DNA from: Bradyrhizobium sp. Rc3b
GTDB taxonomy: Bacteria > Pseudomonadota > Alphaproteobacteria > Rhizobiales > Xanthobacteraceae
Length of the DNA: 64,000 bases
Assembly (NCBI RefSeq): GCF_900114915.1
Contig: NZ_FOUS01000009.1
Coordinates: 310,001 to 374,000, forward strand
Direction of reading: 5' to 3'
This document shows, one piece after another, positions 43,452 to 51,789 of the stretch (the stretch's first letter is position 1; each line of letters starts with the position of its first letter). The notes under the pieces are model-generated. The model saw only the letters and a list, made by a program, of their open reading frames with translations. It was not told the DNA's origin and searched no databases. The position numbers and the translations under genes were made by a program.

Positions 43452-44159
43452 ATGGCCGCCAAGTCCCGCCCCAAATCCGACGCGCCAGATGCGAGCGATC
43501 GCGTCAGCCGCATCCGGGAGGGCGTGACCGCCGCGATCCTCGAGCATCGCCTGCTGCCGGGCACGAAGCTCGGCGAGGACGAGATCGGTGAGATCTACGG
43601 CGCGAGCCGCACGCTGGTCCGCACCGCGCTGCAGCAACTTGCGCATGAGGGCATCGTCAACATCGAGAAGAACCGCGGCGCGTTCGTCGCGCGTCCTACG
43701 CCCGCCGATGCCCGCGAGGTGTTCGAGGCGCGGCGCCTGATCGAGCCCACCATCGTCGATCACGCCATCGACGCGATGTCGCCGGCCTGGCTCGATCGTC
43801 TCCAGCAACATCTCACCGAGGAGCGCGAGGCCGAGCTGCGCGGCGACGCGCGCGCCTCGGTTCGGCTTTCCGGTGAGTTTCACAAGCTCGTCGCCGAGAT
43901 GAGCGGTCACAGCATCTATCTCGGCTTCCTCAAGGAGCTGATCGCGCGCTCCTCGCTCATCATCCTGCTGTACCGCCGCCACGACACGCCGGCCTGCGGC
44001 ACCGATCACCACGCCGGCATCGTCGCCGCCATCCGCAACCGCGACAAGCAGGCGGCGCGCGCGCAGATGCTGTCGCATCTGACCGAGATCGAGGACGAGC
44101 TGTTCCTCAAGGACCCCGCCGCCGACGAGCTGCGGCTCGCGGACGTGCTGGGCGTCTGA
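43452..44159 (+). CDS. GntR-family transcriptional regulator, FCD type
   Basis: A 235-residue regulator with an N-terminal winged helix (about 20-85; LGEDEIGEIYGASRTLVRTALQQLAHEG) and a C-terminal FCD domain (about 95-220) whose Asp/His residues usually hold a metal and an organic acid ligand. It diverges from the polyamine-type importer operon and most likely represses it until the transported molecule or its racemised product binds. The ATG at 43452 fits the family start. Confidence 0.9.
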   Translation: MAAKSRPKSDAPDASDRVSRIREGVTAAILEHRLLPGTKLGEDEIGEIYGASRTLVRTALQQLAHEGIVNIEKNRGAFVARPTPADAREVFEARRLIEPTIVDHAIDAMSPAWLDRLQQHLTEEREAELRGDARASVRLSGEFHKLVAEMSGHSIYLGFLKELIARSSLIILLYRRHDTPACGTDHHAGIVAAIRNRDKQAARAQMLSHLTEIEDELFLKDPAADELRLADVLGV

Positions 44160-44222
44160 TCGGCACCGATCTTAGGCACCAGGAATAGCGCCAGGAATCC
44201 GCGCCGGAGCCACGAACCCGCG

Positions 44223-44450
44223 TCAGTGGTTGAGTGCGCGCTCTGCGGCGAGCTGTCCGTCCGGAGTGATCTCGTAGTCGCCGCCTCGCTTTGTCATCCA
44301 TCCTGACCTGACCATCTCCCGTGCCAGCTGCACCGAGCAGATCGGATGGTTACCTCCTGGGTAATACAGCCTGTCATTTCGGACCAGCAAGTGTCCGTAC
44401 AGTTGGGCATGACGTAATGCCCTGCGCATCCCGGGTGATGGATCTTTCAT
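44223..44450 (-). CDS. 75-residue conserved-looking protein
   Basis: A short soluble protein, MKDPSPGMRRALRHAQLYG then LLVRNDRLYYPGGNHPICS, ending ITPDGQLAAERALNH. The C-terminal half (about 40-70) looks like a winged-helix fragment. The start has no clear ribosome site. Function unknown. Confidence 0.6.
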   Translation of the reverse strand: MKDPSPGMRRALRHAQLYGHLLVRNDRLYYPGGNHPICSVQLAREMVRSGWMTKRGGDYEITPDGQLAAERALNH

Positions 44451-44579
44451 GCCGGTTCAAGCGCGAGCGCGACGAAGGTTCCTAATCAACGCCGTGACTT
44501 TCGATGGCTTTGCGCTGCGGAGGGCGGGTAGGAACTCGCGTTCTGCCGCATCGTTTGTTGTTTTCGAAGGAGCAGCATC

Positions 44580-46127
44580 ATGAACGTACGGGACGAGTAC
44601 ACGCGATCGCTCTGGATGGATGTTTCGGTCGCGGATGCCCCCGCGCTGTCGCGCACCGTGGGCGTAGACGTCGTTGTCATCGGCTCCGGAATAGCCGGGC
44701 TGTCGGTGGCTTATGAACTGGCCTGCCATGGACGTTCGGTCGCGGTGCTCGACCGCGGCGGCATTGGCAGCGGGATGACGGCGCGCACCACGGCGCATCT
44801 GGCGACGGCGCTCGACGATGGCTACGGCAAATTGGTCAGGGTCCGCGGCCCAGATTGTGCGCGGCACTATTATCAGAGCGTCGAAGCCGCAATCGACCGC
44901 GCCGAGGCCATTCAGCGCGACGAGCACATCGATTGCGATTTTCGGCGTGTCGACGGTTACTGGGTGCAGGCGCCCGAAACGCCCGCATCCGAGCTGGATG
45001 AGGAATTGGATTGCTGTCGCAAGCTCGGGATCCCCGTCGAAAATTGCGCCGAGCCGACCGTGTTCCATTCTGGAGGTGTGGTGCGTTCGTTACGTTTTTC
45101 CCGCCAGGCGCGCCTGCACCCGACCAGATATCTTGCTGGCCTAGCCGGCGCCCTTCAGCGCCGCGGGGCGCAGCTCTATGGCGACACCTGCGTTGAAAGC
45201 ATCCGGCAAGAGCGTGGCGACATGATCGTGACGACCGCCTCGGGCTACGAGGTCCACGCCGCCGACGTGGTCGTCGCGACGAACTCGCCGGTCAATGTGC
45301 AGGTGGCGATCCATACCAAGCAGGCGCCTTACCGCACTTATGCTCTCGCCGCCAAAATCCCGGCCGGCGCGCTGGAGGATGCGCTGTATTGGGACACGCT
45401 CGATCCCTATCACTATGTCAGGCTTCAACCGCTCTCCGCGGAGGAGGACCTCGTCATCATCGGCGGCGAAGATCACAAGTCCGGTGAAGCGGACGACGGC
45501 GCACAGCGCCTTGCCGCGCTCGAACGCTGGGCGCGCGAGCGATTGCCGGCGCTACGCGAGGTCACTCATCGATGGTCAGGTCAGGTGCTGGAGCCGAGCG
45601 ATTTCGTCGGCTTCATTGGCCGCAGCCCCGGCGAGGAGCACCTTTTCATCGTCAGCGGTGACTCCGGACAGGGCATCACCAACGGGCTGGTGGCGGGCAT
45701 GCTGATTGCGGATCTCGTCATGACCGGCGCGAGCCCGTGGGAGGATGTCTACGCCCCGGCCCGCAAGATTCAAAAGAACATCGGCGAATTCATCAGCGAG
45801 AACATCACGCCGCTGAAGAATTTCGCGGAGTATCTGACGGCGAGCGAGATCGCGGGCGTCGAACATCTCCGCCCCGGGGAGGGACGCCTTGTCCGCAGCG
45901 GCCTGAAGAAGATCGCGGCGTGCCGGGACCGGAACGGACATTTGCATCTGCATTCGGCAAGCTGCACCCATCTCGGCTGCGTCGTGCACTGGAATGCGCT
46001 CGAGCAATGTTGGGATTGCCCGTGTCACGGTTCGCAATTCGCCCCTGATGGCACCGCGCTCAACGGCCCTGCCGTGTCTCCGCTCGGCGATATCGAGAAG
46101 CCGGCCAATCTTGAAGCCGCAGAGTGA
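44580..46127 (+). CDS. FAD-dependent oxidoreductase with C-terminal Rieske domain
   Basis: A 515-residue protein. The DAO-type flavoprotein part (1-400) opens with VVVIGSGIAGLSVAYELA. A Rieske 2Fe-2S domain follows with its ligand pairs in CTHLGC (Cys462/His464) and CPCHGS (Cys480/His483 region). Such fusions (YhfW-like) pass electrons from substrate oxidation to the iron-sulfur centre; the natural substrate is not known. AAGGAG precedes the ATG. It is followed by an amidohydrolase gene, 254 bases away. Confidence 0.9.
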   Translation: MNVRDEYTRSLWMDVSVADAPALSRTVGVDVVVIGSGIAGLSVAYELACHGRSVAVLDRGGIGSGMTARTTAHLATALDDGYGKLVRVRGPDCARHYYQSVEAAIDRAEAIQRDEHIDCDFRRVDGYWVQAPETPASELDEELDCCRKLGIPVENCAEPTVFHSGGVVRSLRFSRQARLHPTRYLAGLAGALQRRGAQLYGDTCVESIRQERGDMIVTTASGYEVHAADVVVATNSPVNVQVAIHTKQAPYRTYALAAKIPAGALEDALYWDTLDPYHYVRLQPLSAEEDLVIIGGEDHKSGEADDGAQRLAALERWARERLPALREVTHRWSGQVLEPSDFVGFIGRSPGEEHLFIVSGDSGQGITNGLVAGMLIADLVMTGASPWEDVYAPARKIQKNIGEFISENITPLKNFAEYLTASEIAGVEHLRPGEGRLVRSGLKKIAACRDRNGHLHLHSASCTHLGCVVHWNALEQCWDCPCHGSQFAPDGTALNGPAVSPLGDIEKPANLEAAE

Positions 46128-46381
46128 GGCGAGCAACCTCGCCGACGTGCCGGGCGCGTGAGCGAGGCGCGTTCGCCAGCTGATCTCGCACGCGGCGATA
46201 TCTCTTTGATTCAAATTGGAGCCGACCGCGGCGACCTCCCGCCAATGCAGATGGCAGGACTGCATATTTGCCGCCGTGGTGGCCAGTTGACGGCGGCCGG
46301 ACGTCGGCGTCAAATGGCACGCAGAAGTTGCGTGCCTGCCATCACCCCTTGCGTAGCCCTGCACCTCAGCGGAGGCCGGCC

Positions 46382-47740
46382 ATGACGGGTTTGAGGATGC
46401 CGGCCAGAGTGTCCGGAATCGCCACGCTGCTTGCGGCCGTTGCAATGATCCTCGGCAGCGCGCCCTCGGCGCCGGCCCAGCAGGACTCCGCCGTCCTGTT
46501 TCGCAACGTCCGGATATTCGACGGCAAGAGCGCCGCGCTGTCAGCCGCGTCCAACGTCATCGTCAGAAATCGCAAGATCGAGAAGATCTCGACCGCGGAC
46601 ATCGCGGCCGCCGGTCAGGTGATCGACGGCGGCGGCCGCGTGCTGATGCCGGGACTGATCGACGCGCATTGGCACGCGATGCTGGTGCGCCCGACGCCGA
46701 TGGCCGCGCTTGCGGGCGATATCGGCTACAACAACCTGCTCGCCGCCAGCGAGGCGACGGCCACGCTGATGCGCGGCTTCACCACCGTGCGCGACATGGG
46801 CGGGCCGAGCTTCGGCCTCAAGCAGGCCATCGACGAGGACCTCGTCGCAGGTCCTCGCATCTATCCCTCCGGCGCCATAATCACCGTCACCAGCGGTCAC
46901 GGCGACTTCCGCCAGCTCTCCGATCTGCCGCGAACGATCGGCGGCATGCTGAGCCGCATGGAGCGGATCGGCGGCAGCATGGTGGCCGACAGTCCGGACG
47001 AGGTGCGCGTGCGCGCGCGCGAGCAGCTCATGCAAGGGGCCTCGCAGGTCAAGCTCACCGCAGGCGGCGGCGTTGCATCGCCCTTCAGTCCGCTCGACGT
47101 CTCCACCTTCACCGAGCCCGAGCTGCGCGCGGCGGTCGAAGCCGCCGACAATTGGGGCACCTATGTTGCTACGCACGCCTATACATCGGTCGCGATCCAG
47201 CGCTCGGTCGCGGCCGGCGTCAGATGCATCGAGCACGGTCATCTCATGGACGAGGCGAGCGCCAAGCTGATCGCTGAGAAGGGGATCTGGTTGAGCACGC
47301 AACCGTTCCTGGATATCTCCGCTGCAGCCGCGCTCGGACCCGCCGAGCAGGACAAGATGAAGCAGGTGGTCGCTGGAACCGACCGCGTCTATGCGCTCGC
47401 GAAGAAGTACAGCATCAAGACCGCGTTCGGCACCGACGTCCTGTTCTCGCAGGCGCTGGCGGATCGACAGGGCGCCATGCTGGCCGCGCTCACGCGCTGG
47501 TACACATCGGCCGAAGCGTTGGCCATGGCGACGTCGGCCAATGCCGAATTGCTGAGCCTGTCCGGTCCGCGAAATCCCTATCCGGGCAAGCTCGGCGTGG
47601 TCGAGGAGGGTGCGTTCGCCGATCTCCTGCTGGTCGACGGCAATCCGCTCGACAACATCAAGCTCGTCGAAGATCCCGCGAGGAATTTTGTGGTGATCAT
47701 GAAGGGCGGCAAGGTCTACAAGAACATCCTCGCACGCTGA
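46382..47740 (+). CDS. Secreted metal-dependent amidohydrolase
   Basis: A 452-residue enzyme with a signal peptide (residues 1-33, ending APAQQ). Zinc ligands are in DAHWHAM (His pair), the carboxylated Lys in QVKLTAGGG, His in ATHAYTS and EHGHLMD, and Asp in FGTDV. These mark the imidazolonepropionase/prolidase-like amidohydrolases, which hydrolyse amide bonds in peptides or cyclic amides. GGAGG precedes the ATG at 46382. It is exported, so it acts in the periplasm or outside. Confidence 0.88.
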   Translation: MTGLRMPARVSGIATLLAAVAMILGSAPSAPAQQDSAVLFRNVRIFDGKSAALSAASNVIVRNRKIEKISTADIAAAGQVIDGGGRVLMPGLIDAHWHAMLVRPTPMAALAGDIGYNNLLAASEATATLMRGFTTVRDMGGPSFGLKQAIDEDLVAGPRIYPSGAIITVTSGHGDFRQLSDLPRTIGGMLSRMERIGGSMVADSPDEVRVRAREQLMQGASQVKLTAGGGVASPFSPLDVSTFTEPELRAAVEAADNWGTYVATHAYTSVAIQRSVAAGVRCIEHGHLMDEASAKLIAEKGIWLSTQPFLDISAAAALGPAEQDKMKQVVAGTDRVYALAKKYSIKTAFGTDVLFSQALADRQGAMLAALTRWYTSAEALAMATSANAELLSLSGPRNPYPGKLGVVEEGAFADLLLVDGNPLDNIKLVEDPARNFVVIMKGGKVYKNILAR

Positions 47741-48185
47741 CGAGTGCGCGCGTGGATCACATCCTGCGCGCCTGCCAGGGCATGAGGTGGCGGGATTGGA
47801 TCGCTGCTAGGGGCGATCCTCCGCAACCGGGCTGATGCGCCGCGAACCGGCCGCGATCTCCGGAACCGCGGCGGGCCGTCCAGGGCTTGTCATAATCCCG
47901 GGCCTGTCATCGGAGGCATGGCTTCTCAGCGTCTCCAGGACTAGGAAGAATTTCTCGGCTAGCATGAGTCAAACTCGCTGATGCGTTCGTTTCGGTTTCG
48001 AGAACAGCGAATTTCGCTCGTCAAATCGGTCACTTGCTGCGCTCGGGGCCAATTTAGTTCGTCATGGCACGCCGAATTGTGACAAGCCTTGCTGGATTTC
48101 TGCGTCTGGCACGTCGTGTCGATGATCAGGCAGCGCGACTAACGTGACTATTCCTTGCCGGACTGACGGGCTATATGCTGTCGCT
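47741..48185. other. Gene-free stretch upstream of the Pho box
   Basis: About 445 bases between same-strand genes. It becomes less GC-rich toward 48000-48180. I see no repeat, hairpin with T-run or small gene. Confidence 0.45.
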
Positions 48186-48203
48186 CTGTCATTAAACTGT
48201 CAT
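48186..48203 (+). promoter_or_regulatory. PhoB-binding Pho box
   Basis: CTGTCAT-TAAA-CTGTCAT, two exact 7-base repeats with a four-base spacer, the canonical Pho box that replaces the -35 element. It is placed so that a -10 would fall near 48211-48216, which means transcription starts near 48222 and translation starts further down. The target gene encodes a CYTH-CHAD (triphosphate/polyphosphate) protein, in keeping with phosphate-starvation control. Confidence 0.8.
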
Positions 48204-48372
48204 GTCATCGTAAATGCTGAAATCAGACCCAACACCGGCTCGCAAAACCTCGAGTGCGCCGGACGGAAATCCTGTCCTGAAGGACAACAAGAGGACGCAA
48301 GTCGTCGCCGGCTTTCTCAGGCAGATTGAACCGGCCGAGCCCGGCGCGGAACCTGCGATCGTCGAGGGCGCT

Positions 48373-49971
48373 GTGAGTGATCAGACGCCATCGCAAGATG
48401 CCCCGCCTGCTCCGGAACCAACTCGGTCGAGCCTTGTCGCGCACCCCGGCGAGATCGAGCTCAAGCTGGTCGTCGATGCCGATCGCATGGCGCATTTCAA
48501 CGCCGCGCCGGTCATCGCGGCGAATGCGCGCAACAAGGGCTCGCGAAAACACCTCAAATCCGTCTACTATGATACGCCTGATCGGATGCTTCGGCGCAAC
48601 GGCCTGAGCCTGCGCGTTCGCCAGAGCGGCGCGCGCTTCGTGCAGACCGTGAAGACCGACACAGCGGATGATCCGCTGCGCCGCGGCGAGTGGGAGGCGA
48701 GCGTGGCCTCGCTTGCGCCCGATCTCGCTCTGGCGATGCCGTTCATTCCGGAGAAGCTTCGCAGCCATCTCGAAGTGCAGCCGCTCGAAGCTATCTTCAC
48801 CGCCGACGTCCATCGTCACGCGCGGATGATCGACCTGCCGTCCGGCACGGTCGAGATCGCGTTCGACCAGGGCGTGCTCACGGCGAGCGATCGATCGCTG
48901 CCGGTGAGCGAGATCGAGCTGGAGCTCAAGAGCGGCAGTGCGAGCACGATCTACGAGGTCGCATTGCGGCTTGCAGAGCACGGCGCGGTGAAGCCGTCCA
49001 TCCGCAGCAAGTCGGCGCGTGGCTTCGATCTTGCCGCGGGCGCGCCGCCCTCGGCACGACGCCCGCGAAAACTTCGCCTCGATCCTTCGGTGACGCTCGA
49101 CGAAGCCTTCGCGACGATCCTGCGCTCGTGCTTCCTCCATCTGCTTCAGTCGCTGCCGGCGGCCGAGGACGGGCGCAATCCGGAGGGCGTGCATCAGCTG
49201 CGTGTCTCGCTGCGCCGGATTCGATCGGCGCTCGACCTGATGCGCTCGGTCGGCGCGCTCAGCAATCTCGACGCACTGCGCTCGGAGGCGCGCTGGCTGG
49301 CGCAGGACCTGTCCGCCGCACGCGACTGGGACGTGTTCCAGCGCGAGACCTTGCCGACGATCGCGAAGGCTTGCCCTTCAATCGCCGGCTTCGATGCGCT
49401 CGGCCGGGCTGCGGCCGAACGCCAGTCCGACGCCTATCGCAAGGCCCATCACGCGCTCGACGATCGCCGCTGCGCCATGTTCCTGATCGGCCTCGGCAAC
49501 TGGATCGAGACGCGGGGCTGGCGCAACGACGTCGCCGCCGAAGATCTCGGCCGGCTCGCCGAGCCCGCCGTCAACTTCGCGCAGCGCATTCTGTCGGAGC
49601 AGTACGCCAAGGTGCTCAAGCGCGGCCGCCGCTTCAAGTCGCTCACGATGGAGGAGCTGCACCGGGTGCGGCTCGCGACCAAACGGCTGCGTTATCTCAG
49701 CGAGTTCCTGCTGCCGCTGTTTGCCGATCGCAAGTCCGCGAGGAAGTTTGCCCGCAGGCTCGCCGGTTTGCAGGAGGAGCTCGGCGCCTTCAACGACATG
49801 GCGGTCACGGCTTCGCTGCTCGACGGGCTCGGAGCCGAGCCCGACAGCGCCATCGCCGCCGCCGCGATCGCCGGCTGGCAGGCGCGTGCATCGATCGGCG
49901 TCAAGCCCGCCTTGCAAGGCACCTGGCGCGATTTCACCGCCGCGCGCGTGCCTTGGTCCTCACAGGGCTGA
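48373..49971 (+). CDS. CYTH and CHAD domain protein (polyphosphate-related)
   Basis: A protein of about 532 residues. The CYTH domain opens with EIELKL (residues 27-32), the fingerprint of triphosphate-binding tunnel enzymes, and spans to about 230. The CHAD domain (about 240-525) has two copies of its His/Arg motif, HQLRVSLRRIR (about 273) and HRVRLATKRLR (about 429). CHAD binds polyphosphate; CYTH may hydrolyse triphosphate. GTG 48373 with GAGG upstream is preferred because the Pho box makes the ATG at 48214 too close to the promoter; that ATG would add 53 residues. Confidence 0.88.
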   Translation: MSDQTPSQDAPPAPEPTRSSLVAHPGEIELKLVVDADRMAHFNAAPVIAANARNKGSRKHLKSVYYDTPDRMLRRNGLSLRVRQSGARFVQTVKTDTADDPLRRGEWEASVASLAPDLALAMPFIPEKLRSHLEVQPLEAIFTADVHRHARMIDLPSGTVEIAFDQGVLTASDRSLPVSEIELELKSGSASTIYEVALRLAEHGAVKPSIRSKSARGFDLAAGAPPSARRPRKLRLDPSVTLDEAFATILRSCFLHLLQSLPAAEDGRNPEGVHQLRVSLRRIRSALDLMRSVGALSNLDALRSEARWLAQDLSAARDWDVFQRETLPTIAKACPSIAGFDALGRAAAERQSDAYRKAHHALDDRRCAMFLIGLGNWIETRGWRNDVAAEDLGRLAEPAVNFAQRILSEQYAKVLKRGRRFKSLTMEELHRVRLATKRLRYLSEFLLPLFADRKSARKFARRLAGLQEELGAFNDMAVTASLLDGLGAEPDSAIAAAAIAGWQARASIGVKPALQGTWRDFTAARVPWSSQG

Positions 49972-50088
49972 TCGCAGAACCCCAAAAAGTTGCGGCCAGC
50001 CATTGGGGGATGGCTGGCCGCGCGCGAACCGGTCTGGGACGGGGAGGGGTGGGGATGTGACCGGGTCGCGTAACTCCTTGTCTCGTTC

Positions 50089-50712
50089 TTAATCTCTGGC
50101 GCTGGCGGTGGAGACCGCCGGCTTGGTATCGCCCAGCGAGACCCAGACGTTGGGATCGCTCTGCGACTGGCGCTTGACGAAGCGGTAGCCGGTTTCCGTC
50201 CAGGCAACGACGTTCTCGTTCTGATTGTCGAGAACGAACTCGCCCTTGTCGGTCTTCACCGTCAGCACCGCGTGTCCTTCGCCCTTCTTGTCGCGCACGA
50301 CGGTGATCAGCAGGGCCTGGCGCGGCCATCCGGCATCGATCAGCATCTTGCGCTTCAACAACACGTAGTCTTCGCAGTCGCCGTAACCGTCGGTCGGCAG
50401 CGACCATTTCTCGATCACGCCCCAGTGCTCCTGGTCGGTCAAAGGCTTGACGGTCTCGTTGACCCAGCGATTGACCTTGACGAGGTCGCGCCATGCGGCC
50501 TGCGACATCACGATGTCGCGCGGCTGTGCCGGCGTGCCCTGGCACTGAGCGGTATTGTCCGCGCAGAACTCGACCCAGCCGATCGGCGCACGCGTGGTGT
50601 CACCGAGGCTCGCGTAGAGCAGACGGCCTTCGCCGGCCTGCGCTGCCGCGCTGATCCCGAAGAGCATGGCAGCCAGCGCCAGCCCTTTCCCCTGTCCCTT
50701 GAAGTCAAACAT
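50089..50712 (-). CDS. Bacterial transglutaminase-like cysteine protease
   Basis: A 207-residue protein of the BTLCP family. A signal peptide (residues 1-27) is followed by the catalytic domain; the triad is Cys113 in GDCEDYV, His147 in GHAVL and Asp162 in LDNQN. Relatives such as LapG cleave cell-surface adhesins to release cells from surfaces, but that role depends on a partner not seen here. The ATG at 50712 fits the signal peptide. AT-rich upstream DNA probably holds the promoter. Confidence 0.88.
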   Translation of the reverse strand: MFDFKGQGKGLALAAMLFGISAAAQAGEGRLLYASLGDTTRAPIGWVEFCADNTAQCQGTPAQPRDIVMSQAAWRDLVKVNRWVNETVKPLTDQEHWGVIEKWSLPTDGYGDCEDYVLLKRKMLIDAGWPRQALLITVVRDKKGEGHAVLTVKTDKGEFVLDNQNENVVAWTETGYRFVKRQSQSDPNVWVSLGDTKPAVSTASARD

Positions 50713-51043
50713 TGCGGCCCCCGTTTCTTGTTGGGACCACATTTCGCACGGAGCTTTTGAGTTGCCGCTAAGTCAGTCAAGTCAAGTCGAGACGAATACA
50801 AGTAAAAGGCGCGGCGAATTCGATCTATACTTGAATCGAATTCTCATAAAATTTGAAACAACTGCAATTGATTCAAGTTTTATCGATTAACGCGGAAACG
50901 CTGGCGGAACCGCCATTTCAACGTGCAAACGGGCCGCGCGTTAACCGGCGCGAGGCCCATGATCACGCGCGAAAAAGGCGGCGTCCGCATTGCGGAAGCC
51001 GCCTTCGGGGCTGGAAATACAGGGGTTTTGGCGTCCTAGCGCT
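50713..51043. other. Intergenic region with AT-rich promoter DNA
   Basis: This 331-base stretch contains an AT-rich area (about 50790-50890) upstream of the protease gene and a terminator for the PilZ gene (50972-51006). I see no further gene. Confidence 0.5.
50972..51006 (-). terminator. Intrinsic terminator for the PilZ gene
   Basis: On the minus strand an 8-bp outer stem with an inner TCCGC / GCGGA stem is followed by TTTTT. It lies 38 bases past the PilZ stop and separates it from the protease promoter. Confidence 0.8.
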
Positions 51044-51655
51044 TTACCGCGCGGTAACGCTCTCTTCGAGTGTCTCGATCGGCTGCGCGTGGACGAACTC
51101 CAGCGCGAAGCCGTCTTCGAGGTTTCGGACCACGCGGCCCTGGACCCGGCCGAGCATGACGGTCGATTTCAGCGGCGGCCGGTTCTCCGCGGCGATGGCA
51201 GCACCGGACAAGGAAAGGTCGATGATGCGGCAGGTCATCTTGGTGCCGTCCTCGAGCGTCAGCACCGCGATCGGGTTGCGCGGCACGATACGGTCGTGGC
51301 GACGGTCCTCCGGCAGATTGAGGATGTCGCGGTTGGCGAGCCAGGTCAGCTGCGCGGCGAGCTTGTCGCGCTTTCGGGGCGTCGCCCCGATCGTCATGGC
51401 GAAGCCGTTGTCGATGATGCGGGTGATCTTGCCCTCGACACGGCCGATATGGTCGAGATAGGCGACGACGCGGTCGCCGACATTGCCGATGCCGGGGGCG
51501 AGCAGCGCGAGGCCGCCCGGCGACATGTTGATCACCTGGCAGGGGAATTCGCGGCGGTCCGGCAGCATGTAGCGGCCGAGCAGGTGCACCTTCACCCGCT
51601 GGAAACGCCGACGCTCTTCGGCGGCAGGAAGAAATTTTTTGTTCGCCAACGCCAT
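51044..51655 (-). CDS. Double PilZ domain protein
   Basis: A 203-residue cytoplasmic protein with two PilZ-like domains. The first has ERRRFQRVKV (RxxxR) at about residue 14 and NMSPGG near 44; the second starts near 110 with HDRIVPRNP and has DLSLSGAAI near 148. The first domain has the full c-di-GMP pattern; the second has lost the Arg pair and may be structural. It probably relays c-di-GMP levels to motility or exopolysaccharide, as such proteins do. The ATG at 51655 is the first of the frame with homology. Confidence 0.86.
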   Translation of the reverse strand: MALANKKFLPAAEERRRFQRVKVHLLGRYMLPDRREFPCQVINMSPGGLALLAPGIGNVGDRVVAYLDHIGRVEGKITRIIDNGFAMTIGATPRKRDKLAAQLTWLANRDILNLPEDRRHDRIVPRNPIAVLTLEDGTKMTCRIIDLSLSGAAIAAENRPPLKSTVMLGRVQGRVVRNLEDGFALEFVHAQPIETLEESVTAR

Positions 51656-51713
51656 TTTCAACACCCGACCCCCCGCCCGGGCGGAGTCCGGGACGACCCT
51701 AAGGTGCATAGGG

Positions 51714-51728
51714 TTAATGCCGCGTTAG
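51714..51728 (-). promoter_or_regulatory. Candidate CtrA half-perfect site upstream of the PilZ gene
   Basis: On the PilZ strand it reads CTAA-N7-TTAACC, seven of eight bases of the CtrA consensus, 59-73 bases before the start codon. Confidence 0.35.
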
Positions 51729-51789
51729 GATTGGGTGCGGCGGAAACGGACAGACACGATGCGTTCGAAAAGCCACACCCGGAGGGTGC

